From Coraliomargarita algicola (GTDB lineage: Bacteria > Verrucomicrobiota > Verrucomicrobiia > Opitutales > Coraliomargaritaceae), in assembly GCF_033878955.1 (NCBI RefSeq), contig NZ_CP138858.1, positions 62,001-126,000 of the forward strand: a stretch of DNA of 64,000 nt, written 5' to 3'. Below, piece after piece: positions 9,270-16,892 of this stretch. The translations under genes were made by a program, and so were the position numbers. The number at the start of each line of letters is the position of its first letter. Within the stretch, counting starts at the first letter, position 1. A model generated the notes under the pieces. The model ran no database searches. It had not been told where the DNA came from and saw only the letters and a list, made by a program, of their open reading frames with translations.

Positions 9270-10067
9270 TCATACTGTGCGACTTGAGGGGGCGTTGGTG
9301 GTCGAAAGTACTTTTAAACGCATGCTGATTTTTTTAGCAGTTTGGATCGTCAGTTCATGTAGCAGAGCTTTGTCGGATGTTTTGCTGTCCATACTGATGT
9401 AGGCGCCCACGGTGGCGTTGACTTCGTTGTTCTCCGATACGATCGGGGCCGCAACCGTATATAAGTTAACGTCTTCGCTTTGAATATTAGGTGAGCTGTA
9501 GCCTTCGCGTTTAATTTTTTTGAGATAAGCTTCCAGTTTGCTTTGGCTTTTCCAGGCGCTGCGACCTAGTTCTTCGAAGGGTTTGTTTTTGTAGTAATTT
9601 TGCCTTCGTTCCTCACTCGCGTAGGCCAGTAATAGTAATGAAGTGGCTTTGACGTAAGGGGGGACTGGAAAATCCCGGCATTTGATGACGACACCCGGTC
9701 GATGACCGTCAGTGAACATTCTTTTGAAGGTGCCGTTGCCGTCTCGCTCGACCAGCATGAAACTGGAGTCCAGATTGTGTTTTTGTGCGTTGAGCAGTTC
9801 TTCGGAGGTGATGCTTAGTAGTTGTTGTTCATTGTTCAAAGTCGCTAGTTCATGAATTGCGCTCCCGAGTAGAAATCGTAGGGGAGCCTGTTTGCGGATG
9901 ACCAGTTTTTCTGCTTCAAGTGTGCGGATAATATTATAGGCCGTGTTTGATTTTAGGCCAGTTCGGGCAGTGATTTGCGGGATTGAGAGTCCTTCTTCAA
10001 CTCCGGCAATCAAATACAGAATTTGAACAGCGCGTTGAATCGATTGGATCGGTTGTCTTTGTTGCAT
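9270..10067 (-). CDS. IclR-family transcriptional regulator
   Basis: The N-terminal winged helix-turn-helix (about residues 7-65) reads IQRAVQILYLIAGVEEG, with LSIPQITARTGLKSNTAYN and a wing that follows. The rest matches the effector-binding GAF-like domain of IclR proteins, including the late NATVGAYISMD segment. The length, about 265 residues, is normal for the family. These regulators bind palindromes and respond to small sugar acids or aromatic effectors. I prefer the ATG at 10065-10067; another ATG three codons upstream (10074-10076) lies inside the duplicated PEP-CTERM segment, so the duplication may have replaced the natural promoter. It is the best local candidate for the TTATC-NN-GATAA sites, though this is inference. 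Confidence 0.85.
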   Translation of the reverse strand: MQQRQPIQSIQRAVQILYLIAGVEEGLSIPQITARTGLKSNTAYNIIRTLEAEKLVIRKQAPLRFLLGSAIHELATLNNEQQLLSITSEELLNAQKHNLDSSFMLVERDGNGTFKRMFTDGHRPGVVIKCRDFPVPPYVKATSLLLLAYASEERRQNYYKNKPFEELGRSAWKSQSKLEAYLKKIKREGYSSPNIQSEDVNLYTVAAPIVSENNEVNATVGAYISMDSKTSDKALLHELTIQTAKKISMRLKVLSTTNAPSSRTV

Positions 10068-10088
10068 GTTGATCATTAATCACTGAAT

Positions 10089-10100
10089 ATATTATAATAT
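10089..10100. promoter_or_regulatory. AT-rich palindrome ATATTATAATAT, second copy
   Basis: The copy is identical to 2217-2228 and lies 22 bp upstream of the preferred IclR start. Its position makes it a possible promoter or autoregulatory site for the IclR gene, although it arrived with the duplicated segment. Confidence 0.35.
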
Positions 10101-10564
10101 GTCAATGATGACTTGATTCACTTTGGTGAAATTATAAATTTTGTGTATTGTTTGTTAGCTCTTTAGGCCATTGGCAGTGTGATTCACGAAATAATACAGA
10201 GCACCCAAAGCTATCAAAATATTACGAATCCTTTGTTTAAGTTATTCCCTCATTTGCTAATTGTACAACCATCCTGGATGGCATGGCCTATGATGGTGGT
10301 GCCAGCAGTATTGCATCCAATGTTGATTCGTTGGCCGGACTGAATATTTCTCTGACTGACTTTAGTGGAACCGAGTAGGCGAACTCTCAACTGCTACTGG
10401 ATCCTGATTGTGAATTCAGTCAGTTTGGATACGACTATGATTAGTCTTGCTTCGATTCAAGCCTCGGCTCATTTGCGCTCATTTTGGATTCATCTCGCTC
10501 GGCCTTCTCAGCACGCGACATTTGAGTCGAGCTATGTAGCTTTTCTGAATGGTAAATGATGATG

Positions 10565-10580
10565 GAGGCGGTCACGCCTC
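10565..10580 (+). terminator. GAGGCG-GTCA-CGCCTC hairpin, second copy
   Basis: This is an exact copy of the hairpin at 3158-3173, kept at the end of the pseudogene. It lies between the pseudogene and the convergent SGNH esterase gene. No T-run follows. Confidence 0.35.
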
Positions 10581-10624
10581 GGTCGCCTAGTCGTAATCAG
10601 ATTAAATACAAAGATGGTGTTATA

Positions 10625-11368
10625 TTATAGGTCTTTAGTTGATAATTTCAGTAGGGAGGCACGTATGTTTACGTTCCAGACGGCATAGCCTTCTTCGGTG
10701 AAATGAATGCCATCATCAAGATAAAGCTGTGGGTGTGGTATGCCTGCCTCATCCAATAGGCCAACATGGGCCCCTTCCACCATCGTAATATTCTCACGTG
10801 ATGTTGCGTAAACTTTCATGGCCGCATTTAGACTTTGAGCCTTTGGCCAAAATTTGACTCGATTCGGGCTTGGTTTGACCGGGACAATTATAATTTTACT
10901 ATCCGGAAACTCAGCCTGTAAGCGGCCCATGGTCTCCAGGAAATCTTCATACACCTGAAATACACTTTTTCCGACAACCACGTCGTTGTCACCTTCATAA
11001 ATGAGTATGTAATCAGGTTTGACTGGCGGAATTAGATAACTCCACAAGGCATTGACGTCGGAAAATCTAGAACCACCGAATCCGAAGTTGATGACTCTGA
11101 ACTCAGGTAAGGCTTCCTGTGCGGCCCATCTACGAAAGCTGCTGCTCCCAATACAAAGAACAATTGGGCGTTCTTCATCCTGCGCTATTTTAACCGCCTT
11201 TTGTAAGTTTTTTACGTAGTCGAGGTATCTCAAGGGGTCCGCATCTGGTTTTCTTTCGAGAGAAGCAAGTCCGCTATCTGTTAAGCAAATATCATTGGTT
11301 TGATTGCCTGCAAATAGCATGCTGCACATTAGGAGAAATGGGATAAGAAGGCTTGAATTGTATTTCAT
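10625..11368 (-). CDS. Secreted SGNH/GDSL-family esterase
   Basis: The 247-residue protein starts with a signal peptide (MKYNSSLLIPFLLMCSMLFA). SGNH blocks are visible: block I CIGSSSF (Ser about 75, in place of GDS), the glycine block NFGFGGS, block III YEGDND (Asn128) and block V DDGIHFTEEGY with Asp218 and His221. This is a complete catalytic set for a single-domain hydrolase acting on acetylated sugars or lipids. It lies on the same strand as the GH71-like gene upstream (122 bp gap) and may be co-transcribed with it. The natural substrate is not visible from the sequence. Confidence 0.8.
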   Translation of the reverse strand: MKYNSSLLIPFLLMCSMLFAGNQTNDICLTDSGLASLERKPDADPLRYLDYVKNLQKAVKIAQDEERPIVLCIGSSSFRRWAAQEALPEFRVINFGFGGSRFSDVNALWSYLIPPVKPDYILIYEGDNDVVVGKSVFQVYEDFLETMGRLQAEFPDSKIIIVPVKPSPNRVKFWPKAQSLNAAMKVYATSRENITMVEGAHVGLLDEAGIPHPQLYLDDGIHFTEEGYAVWNVNIRASLLKLSTKDL

Positions 11369-11489
11369 TATTTGAGGTAATTCTATTAGGGTTAAATGCC
11401 CGCGACGAAGACGGCTCTGAGGATTTTATCGTTTGCTATATTGTGATTCGTGTAGTCAGTTTTTGTCTCATTTTTGATAACTGTGGCGC

Positions 11490-13061
11490 TCAATATTCCC
11501 CGTAAGCGGGAGTCGGGGTGAAGGGACGTGTGCTTGACCCACCGTGGTAGACTGGGTTTTCCACCGCACCGCCGAGTTTGACCTCCCAGTTACTCTCAGT
11601 CTCAAGTACGATCTCTTGATCACGAATGATACGGAAGACGGGGCGTCCTTCCTGAACTGGAACGGATAGTGTGGCAAGGCCTGCTGCTGTGTTAGCTCTG
11701 AATTCCTGTCCGTTTTGCTCAATTTCGATCACTGCCGGTTCTGTCAACAAAGCGACCATCTCCACGTTATTGATGAAAGGGGTTTTGCCCGCGTTACCGA
11801 ATGGCTTACGCTGTTTCTCGGCGACCACTCCTTCGGGAAATGGGAAAATTTGCGCACGGTGTGTGTAGTAGATTGCATCTTCCTTGATTGCCGGAGGCGT
11901 GCCCGTTTTAAACCAAGTCGTATAGTATGCAGTCAGATCGTAGTAGGCAAACTGAGAGCCTGAAGAGGGGGAAATTTCGGATGCCTCCGAGTAGTCGTTC
12001 CATGTAACGAGTTGGACATATTGAGAGTCGCCCTTGATGGCCGCGTCCCAAAGGTAGCGGAATGTGCGAGTGTTTTCGGCTTCCCAGGCGATGAGTGACT
12101 TAGAGCGTACATCTTGAGGGGCGACAGGAAACATCCACTTGTCTGTGTATGGGCTGGCAGCTTGTTTTGAATTTCTGAAATCATATTGCTCAGCATAGTC
12201 GATGTCGCGGAAGCCCCAGTCGGTTAGACCATAAATAATATTCTGATACAATACGCCGTTTTTATCTAGATGCTCGTATCCAACTTGAACAGGGAGGAAT
12301 GCAATCGGATGACCAGCATCCTTCATTTTTTTGATGAGGACTTTCCAGTATTCCTTTGGTTGTTTAAATGCATTGTAGGGTGCGACCAGCAGGCGTCCGT
12401 CCTCTACATAATAGAGTGATTTATAGTGCGTGAGATCGAGTAGCACGTCTACAAGGATATCTGCTTTGGATTTTAGCTCGGCATTCATGTCTGGCATGAG
12501 TGCAATTTTGAAGTCAGGGGCAACTCGTTCACTCACTTCTAAGAGCATCTCTAAAATTCGGCGGTGTTCGTTATCGGGTGAGACGCCGAGCATATCGTAT
12601 GTGAACCCATCTAAGCCGATTCTTTCCGCACGGAGTACTTCAATTGCTAGGTTAATACGCTTCCAGTCGGGACTATCCCATTGGTTGACTGGTAGTGGTC
12701 GTTGCCGCAAGGTGCCCCCTCCACCGACAATATAACCTCCACGCCCTTTTAAATACTTGTCACTGCCTTCTGGACTGAGGTGTAATTGACTGTAAGCGTC
12801 CTCGCCAGTAGCTTTGTTATCAAAGGACAGGGGAAAGGGGGAGAAAAAGTGTGCAAAGACTTTTTTGTCTGACTTTACGTGCTGATATGTAGAATGTTCA
12901 AATGGCCAAACAGAATCTGGAGATTCTTGTTCGACGAACTGGCGGGCCGTCTCTTCGATGCTCGGCCAGTCGATTGCTGGCGTTGCCTTATCCATCGCGA
13001 GAATATTCATAAAGGGGATACTCAATAGGAGTACAATTGATGTAAGGTACAGATTAATCAT
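11490..13061 (-). CDS. Secreted GH71/GH99-like glycoside hydrolase, short paralogue
   Basis: This is a paralogue of the 5.6-8.0 kb gene. It shares KKVFAHFFSPFPLSFDNK, the LRQRPLP segment, GLDGFTYDML and the late TWNDYSEASEI motif, plus the beta-sandwich (EMVALLTEPAVIEIEQNG), but it ends there and lacks the two GIGLDND modules. I chose the ATG at 13061, which gives a standard signal peptide (MINLYLTSIVLLLSIPFMNILA); an ATG at 13100 adds 13 residues. A TTATC-NN-GATAA site lies upstream at 13109. The protein is probably an endo-acting enzyme on an alpha-linked glycan outside the inner membrane; the exact bond is unknown. Confidence 0.7.
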   Translation of the reverse strand: MINLYLTSIVLLLSIPFMNILAMDKATPAIDWPSIEETARQFVEQESPDSVWPFEHSTYQHVKSDKKVFAHFFSPFPLSFDNKATGEDAYSQLHLSPEGSDKYLKGRGGYIVGGGGTLRQRPLPVNQWDSPDWKRINLAIEVLRAERIGLDGFTYDMLGVSPDNEHRRILEMLLEVSERVAPDFKIALMPDMNAELKSKADILVDVLLDLTHYKSLYYVEDGRLLVAPYNAFKQPKEYWKVLIKKMKDAGHPIAFLPVQVGYEHLDKNGVLYQNIIYGLTDWGFRDIDYAEQYDFRNSKQAASPYTDKWMFPVAPQDVRSKSLIAWEAENTRTFRYLWDAAIKGDSQYVQLVTWNDYSEASEISPSSGSQFAYYDLTAYYTTWFKTGTPPAIKEDAIYYTHRAQIFPFPEGVVAEKQRKPFGNAGKTPFINNVEMVALLTEPAVIEIEQNGQEFRANTAAGLATLSVPVQEGRPVFRIIRDQEIVLETESNWEVKLGGAVENPVYHGGSSTRPFTPTPAYGEY

Positions 13062-13108
13062 AATTTTAAATTTAAGTGGAAATTTCAATGTCTCCAGCAT
13101 TGTGTCGT

Positions 13109-13120
13109 TTATCTCGATAA
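13109..13120. promoter_or_regulatory. TTATCTCGATAA, putative operator (TTATC-NN-GATAA set)
   Basis: The inverted repeat with arms TTATC and GATAA lies directly upstream of the short GH71-like gene (48 bp from the preferred start). It is one of five such sites in the first 16 kb. Confidence 0.5.
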
Positions 13121-13263
13121 GTAGTTAGCATATGTGAGTTATAAGATCGTTTTTTTTGACTAATAAATTATCGTTATTTGATCGTGCGCCCGTCCTGAGT
13201 ATTATGGCTATAAACTGTGGATACAGTTGGGGATTCAGTCTGTGCGTTTGGTTTTGGGGGCAC

Positions 13264-13275
13264 TTATCGTGATAG
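13264..13275. promoter_or_regulatory. TTATCGTGATAG, putative operator (TTATC-NN-GATAA set)
   Basis: This near-perfect inverted repeat lies 119 bp upstream of the alpha/beta hydrolase start. With the site at 13109 it flanks the divergent intergenic region between the GH71-like gene and the hydrolase. Confidence 0.45.
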
Positions 13276-13393
13276 ATAGGTTAAGTGAAGTCGTTTATTG
13301 ATTGGAAAGGTCTTTTTCAATTGACTACGTCTATAATTGCTCGACCACTCTGGCGTATATCGAGAATTGGGCACCGTATTAGGAGAAAGAGAG

Positions 13394-14212
13394 ATGCAAA
13401 TTAAAATAAAAGAACTAAAAGATATTTCTTACCTCGGAGAGGCTCGTGAGGAGAAAATGGACGCGTATTTGCCAGGAGGATGTACATCGGATTTACGCCC
13501 AGCAGTTTTGTTGATACATGGCGGCGGATGGAGACTTTCGGATAAGGCCTCAGCTCGTGAAGTAAGTATTGCCCGTGACTTAGCGCACCATGGCTATGCA
13601 GTTTTTTCGATAAATTATCTGTTGAATATTGGCGATTATAATGAGGATGGGGTTTTTAAACATACACGAATCGCTTGGCCAAATAATTTTTTTGACTGTA
13701 AATCAGCACTGAGATTTGTACGTAAATTTGCTCATAGGTATCAGGTTGATTCAAGCAGAATTGCGGTGATGGGGGCTTCTGCCGGGGCTCACCTTGCGAT
13801 GCTGCTAGCCAGCACGTCGCACCACGATGCGTTTAACTCTCAAGGGCTGTATACTGAGCAATCGAGCGAAGTCTCATGTGTGCTGAATTTTTATGGTGAC
13901 TATGATGTTCGTGGGCGACGGGTCTCTCCTTTTCAAGGCGCCAATGAGGCGCAAACCCAAGAGAATGAGCAGGCAGCTTCGCCAGTGACATGGATCGATG
14001 ATAAGACGCCTCCGATGTTGATTGCTCACGGAGTTCTTGATGATACCGTCTTGATCGAGCGTTCCCGTTTGCTAGTAGAACACCTTCGCAAGCAATCTCT
14101 GACTTATGTCTATTTGGAGCTGTCTGAAGATGGACATGGCTTCAATTTACACCCGAAGTCAATGGACTTGGAGATGGTCGTGGTCCAATTTTTAAATAAG
14201 TTTTTAAATTAG
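13394..14212 (+). CDS. Alpha/beta hydrolase (esterase/lipase type, BD-FAE-like)
   Basis: The protein carries the oxyanion motif HGGGW, the nucleophile elbow GASAGAH (Ser about 129), the acid in GVLDD and the His in EDGHGF (about 248), a full catalytic triad of the small carboxylesterase group that includes feruloyl and acetylxylan esterases. There is no signal peptide. The start at ATG 13394 is strongly supported by AGGAG at 13381-13385 with eight-base spacing; an upstream TTG at 13337 is less likely. It is convergent with the SGNH gene that follows. It probably removes acyl groups from imported oligosaccharides. Confidence 0.85.
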   Translation: MQIKIKELKDISYLGEAREEKMDAYLPGGCTSDLRPAVLLIHGGGWRLSDKASAREVSIARDLAHHGYAVFSINYLLNIGDYNEDGVFKHTRIAWPNNFFDCKSALRFVRKFAHRYQVDSSRIAVMGASAGAHLAMLLASTSHHDAFNSQGLYTEQSSEVSCVLNFYGDYDVRGRRVSPFQGANEAQTQENEQAASPVTWIDDKTPPMLIAHGVLDDTVLIERSRLLVEHLRKQSLTYVYLELSEDGHGFNLHPKSMDLEMVVVQFLNKFLN

Positions 14213-14250
14213 CGGTATGAAGAACTTAGAAGGTGCATTCGAATAGCTTT

Positions 14251-15573
14251 CTAGTCCAGTATTTCGCCCACGATGAAGATTGCGCCTACATTCCAATGCA
14301 GTTTGGCATACTTCTCGGGGTTCTTGTCGTAGTCGCCACGATTTCTTTCGAAGAGGATATTTCTTTTGTTCAGTTGCTCGTCTAGCACACGAATCGTTAC
14401 TTCGTGAATGGTATCTTCGAGCGCGCTGCCGACTTTTAGCCTGGCGAGGCGTTGATAGGTGCAATAGCCATCCATCCGCGTGCTGGTAGTGGTTTCACCA
14501 TCAAGTGTGACTTCAACTTTAGCGCTGTCGTAGCCGAGTAAATCGTAGAGTGCGACTTCTGTGCCCTTGAATTTGAAGGAAAGCGTAGCGCCTGGCTCGA
14601 GGCGGTAGAGCTGTTTCAGCTCTTTTTGGAAACGGGTGTTCCCCGCGGCACGTAGGTCGGTGTAGGGCCCGGATAGGTATTGGGGAGTGAGAAGAATCTG
14701 TTGAGCGTTTTCTAGATTATCTTCACGGATAGGCGATTTCAGTAAGTGAGGTGCTCTGGCAGTGTTTTTTTGGATTTGCTTGAGCGAACGGATCAGTGCT
14801 TCCGTATAGAGGACATGGCCTGTTTCGGGGTAGGGGTGGACGCCGTCTTTGGAAAAGATGATCCGCCCTTCTGCGTCGGTAGCCATCGCTGCGGATTCGT
14901 CTATTTCGTCGCCGGAAACGCGGGTCATCGGTGCACTGGTTTTCATGACGAGTTTGTTTTCCATCTCCATGAGGGCGGCCTGATAGCCTAATTCAATGCT
15001 GGGTATCCCGTAATGATACGCGACTGATTCCATCACGCTAGCGGAGCGCATACGCTTGCCTTTTGCGAGCGCCTTGGAGTTGCTTGCGGTCATGGTGTAA
15101 ACAAAGCAGATGTCTGTTTCCGGATTTGCCTTCCATGTTTTGCGAACGATGCCTTCCATTGACTTTGTGATATTCTCTTCACTGGCTCGTCCGTCATTGA
15201 CCGCAAATTCTACGAAGAGTAAATCCGGCTTCGCGGCGAGCGCATCATTTTCGACCCGGTAGACTCCCAAGTCAGAACCAGTGCCGCCAATGGCTGCGTG
15301 GACGCCTGTGACACTGGCTTGTGGGTATTGTTCTTCAAACCATTTTTGACTGAGCACTCGCCATCCGGTTTGCGCAGTGATACTACCGCCGAGGTAAGCA
15401 ACGGTGACTTCTTGATTTGATGCAAGTTTTTGAAAGAAATTGGGCAGTCCGTCGCGCGGGATGAACTCGACCGCGTCGTCGTGAGATTCGGCATCGGCCT
15501 GGAGTATTGTAGTGCTGCATAGGCTAGCTATGACTAATGAGAGGAGCGCTTTTAGACAGGAAAATGGCTTCAT
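14251..15573 (-). CDS. Secreted SGNH/GDSL esterase with C-terminal beta domain
   Basis: The 440-residue protein has a signal peptide (residues 1-27) and then an SGNH hydrolase domain: LGGSITAQTG (block I, Ser64), AIGGTGSDLG, FVEFAVNDG (block III) and KDGVHPYPETGH (block V). The last 130 residues form a beta-rich domain (SFKFKGTEVALYDLLG) that resembles accessory domains of carbohydrate esterases. It probably deacetylates an extracellular glycan. A palindrome of the TTATC-NN-GATAA set lies 124 bp upstream. It converges with the alpha/beta hydrolase gene (38-bp gap). Confidence 0.8.
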   Translation of the reverse strand: MKPFSCLKALLSLVIASLCSTTILQADAESHDDAVEFIPRDGLPNFFQKLASNQEVTVAYLGGSITAQTGWRVLSQKWFEEQYPQASVTGVHAAIGGTGSDLGVYRVENDALAAKPDLLFVEFAVNDGRASEENITKSMEGIVRKTWKANPETDICFVYTMTASNSKALAKGKRMRSASVMESVAYHYGIPSIELGYQAALMEMENKLVMKTSAPMTRVSGDEIDESAAMATDAEGRIIFSKDGVHPYPETGHVLYTEALIRSLKQIQKNTARAPHLLKSPIREDNLENAQQILLTPQYLSGPYTDLRAAGNTRFQKELKQLYRLEPGATLSFKFKGTEVALYDLLGYDSAKVEVTLDGETTTSTRMDGYCTYQRLARLKVGSALEDTIHEVTIRVLDEQLNKRNILFERNRGDYDKNPEKYAKLHWNVGAIFIVGEILD

Positions 15574-15696
15574 TATTCTTTCTTAAATGGGGGGGCAGTG
15601 ATGATCGTTACATCGACATCATATTTATGAGTAGATACTGCATCGTTCTTTTTTCACAGTTCGCGATTCAAATCATAAGCTCAAATGAAAAACTGT

Positions 15697-15708
15697 TTAT
15701 CGCGATAA
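15697..15708. promoter_or_regulatory. TTATCGCGATAA, putative operator (TTATC-NN-GATAA set)
   Basis: This perfect 12-bp palindrome lies in the 424-bp gap between the SGNH gene (start 15573) and the end of the AraC gene (15998). It is the best-matching member of the set. I see no gene or other clear structure in the rest of that gap. Confidence 0.5.
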
Positions 15709-15997
15709 GAAATTTAAGAAAGGTAGGCGCTTATTAGTTTTTGAACACGTTACATCCTGTAAGTTGCGCTGTCGTGATCTTATCGCAGATGGACTGCTTG
15801 GTTTCATTGTATGGGCCGCCCCACTGAAGGTATATGCGGGGATAGAGTAAGCCGCTATGATTCACTATTAGATAGAGAAATAGTGTTCTTCGCCGAATTC
15901 TTTAATCTCGCGTCAAATGCAGAGTAATTTTGCTATTCTAAAAGTAAAAGCTCACGCTGCTAAATTCTGATTAGCTTTACGATTGATTTGACGCTCT

Positions 15998-16843
15998 CTA
16001 AGAGAATTGTGAGATTCCGTTCCTTATGCGGTATTGGCGTGGCGTGCTCTTGTAGTGTGCTTTGAATAGTTTGTAGAAGTGTCCGAGATTTTCGAAGCCG
16101 CATTCGTGGGCGATTTCTAGAATCTCTTTTTGTGAGGTTTCGAGCTGCATCGAGGCCCACTTGAGGCGGGCGCGGTTGACGATTTCACGTGGCGTAGTTT
16201 CCAATAGACGCCTACAATCCCGACTGACGTGTTCATGGCTGCGGCCAGCGATGCGGATGAATTCTGGCACACCACCAACGAAGTTGGGCCAGGTCTCAAT
16301 TCGTCGTAGCGCGTGCGTGAGCCATTCTGGCATCGCAGGGTAAGGGCTGGTTTCTCGGTCTCGATTGTCGAGGAGTGCCAGCACGCCGAGCAGGTAGGCC
16401 GCTGCATTGGTTGTGTTCCAGTGGCCCGCAGCAAGGTCGTTGCCCATCTGTCGCAAACGTTCCCTGTCGTCGCTGCTGAGTTGATACTCGCGCTTTTCAA
16501 TGGATGGGTGATCAAAGAAGCAGACTTTATCGGCAAAGAATTGATCACGGATTCTTTCCCATAGTGAAGAGGGGAAGGCGAAGTTAATCAAGCCGACGTG
16601 CTCGTTTGTATCCCATGCAGAAAAGCCATGTGAGTCGTCGGCCCGGATGAGTGCGAAATAACCGACTTCCATCAGGCGTCGCTCGCCATTGAGCAGGTGG
16701 CAACCGCGTCCGCTTTCAATCCAGAAGAACTCATGGTAGTCCTGGCAGTGCACGGGGGGAGCGGGTAGATAGTTATATTTGTAGGCCTCGTAGGTGCAGG
16801 CATAGGCCTGAGGCCACTCTGCTGTAGAAATCTTATGCATCAA
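15998..16843 (-). CDS. AraC-family transcriptional regulator
   Basis: The N-terminal half (about residues 1-150) is a cupin-like sugar-sensing domain with the CHLLNGERRLMEVG pattern. The C-terminal double helix-turn-helix is clear: FIRIAGRSHEHVSRDCRR, then the second helix pair ILEIAHECGFENLGHFYKLF ending TPRQYR. The arrangement resembles ChbR-type AraC proteins. It is divergent from the GH38 alpha-mannosidase gene with only 49 bp between them, so it probably controls that gene and itself. Confidence 0.85.
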   Translation of the reverse strand: MMHKISTAEWPQAYACTYEAYKYNYLPAPPVHCQDYHEFFWIESGRGCHLLNGERRLMEVGYFALIRADDSHGFSAWDTNEHVGLINFAFPSSLWERIRDQFFADKVCFFDHPSIEKREYQLSSDDRERLRQMGNDLAAGHWNTTNAAAYLLGVLALLDNRDRETSPYPAMPEWLTHALRRIETWPNFVGGVPEFIRIAGRSHEHVSRDCRRLLETTPREIVNRARLKWASMQLETSQKEILEIAHECGFENLGHFYKLFKAHYKSTPRQYRIRNGISQFS

Positions 16844-16892
16844 GTAGGCGTAATAAATTGTAGCTGCATCGCAAGACCTGAGGCCTGGCTTT

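Larger units (their letters stand above)
10069..10584 (+). pseudogene. Decayed duplicate of the PEP-CTERM gene
   Basis: This stretch matches 2197-3177 through the upstream AT-rich palindrome, the start region, the GTACAACCATCCTGG segment, the PEP-CTERM coding end and the GAGGCG hairpin. It lacks 461 bp relative to the intact copy: in the intact gene AATTGTA occurs at 2388-2394 and 2849-2855, and here a single AATTGTA at 10259-10265 joins the two flanks. The start codon region has lost ATG (ATTACGAATCC instead of ATTATGAATTC), and small indels, for example GAACCGAGTAGG in place of GAACCGAAGTAGG and missing bases around 10400 and 10460, break the frame. It therefore cannot make the PEP-CTERM protein. 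Point substitutions throughout show that the duplication is not recent. Confidence 0.85.

Noticed and set aside
10365..10559. 64-codon frame in the duplicated segment
   Set aside because: It is a by-product of indels in the PEP-CTERM pseudogene; the reading does not match the intact protein.
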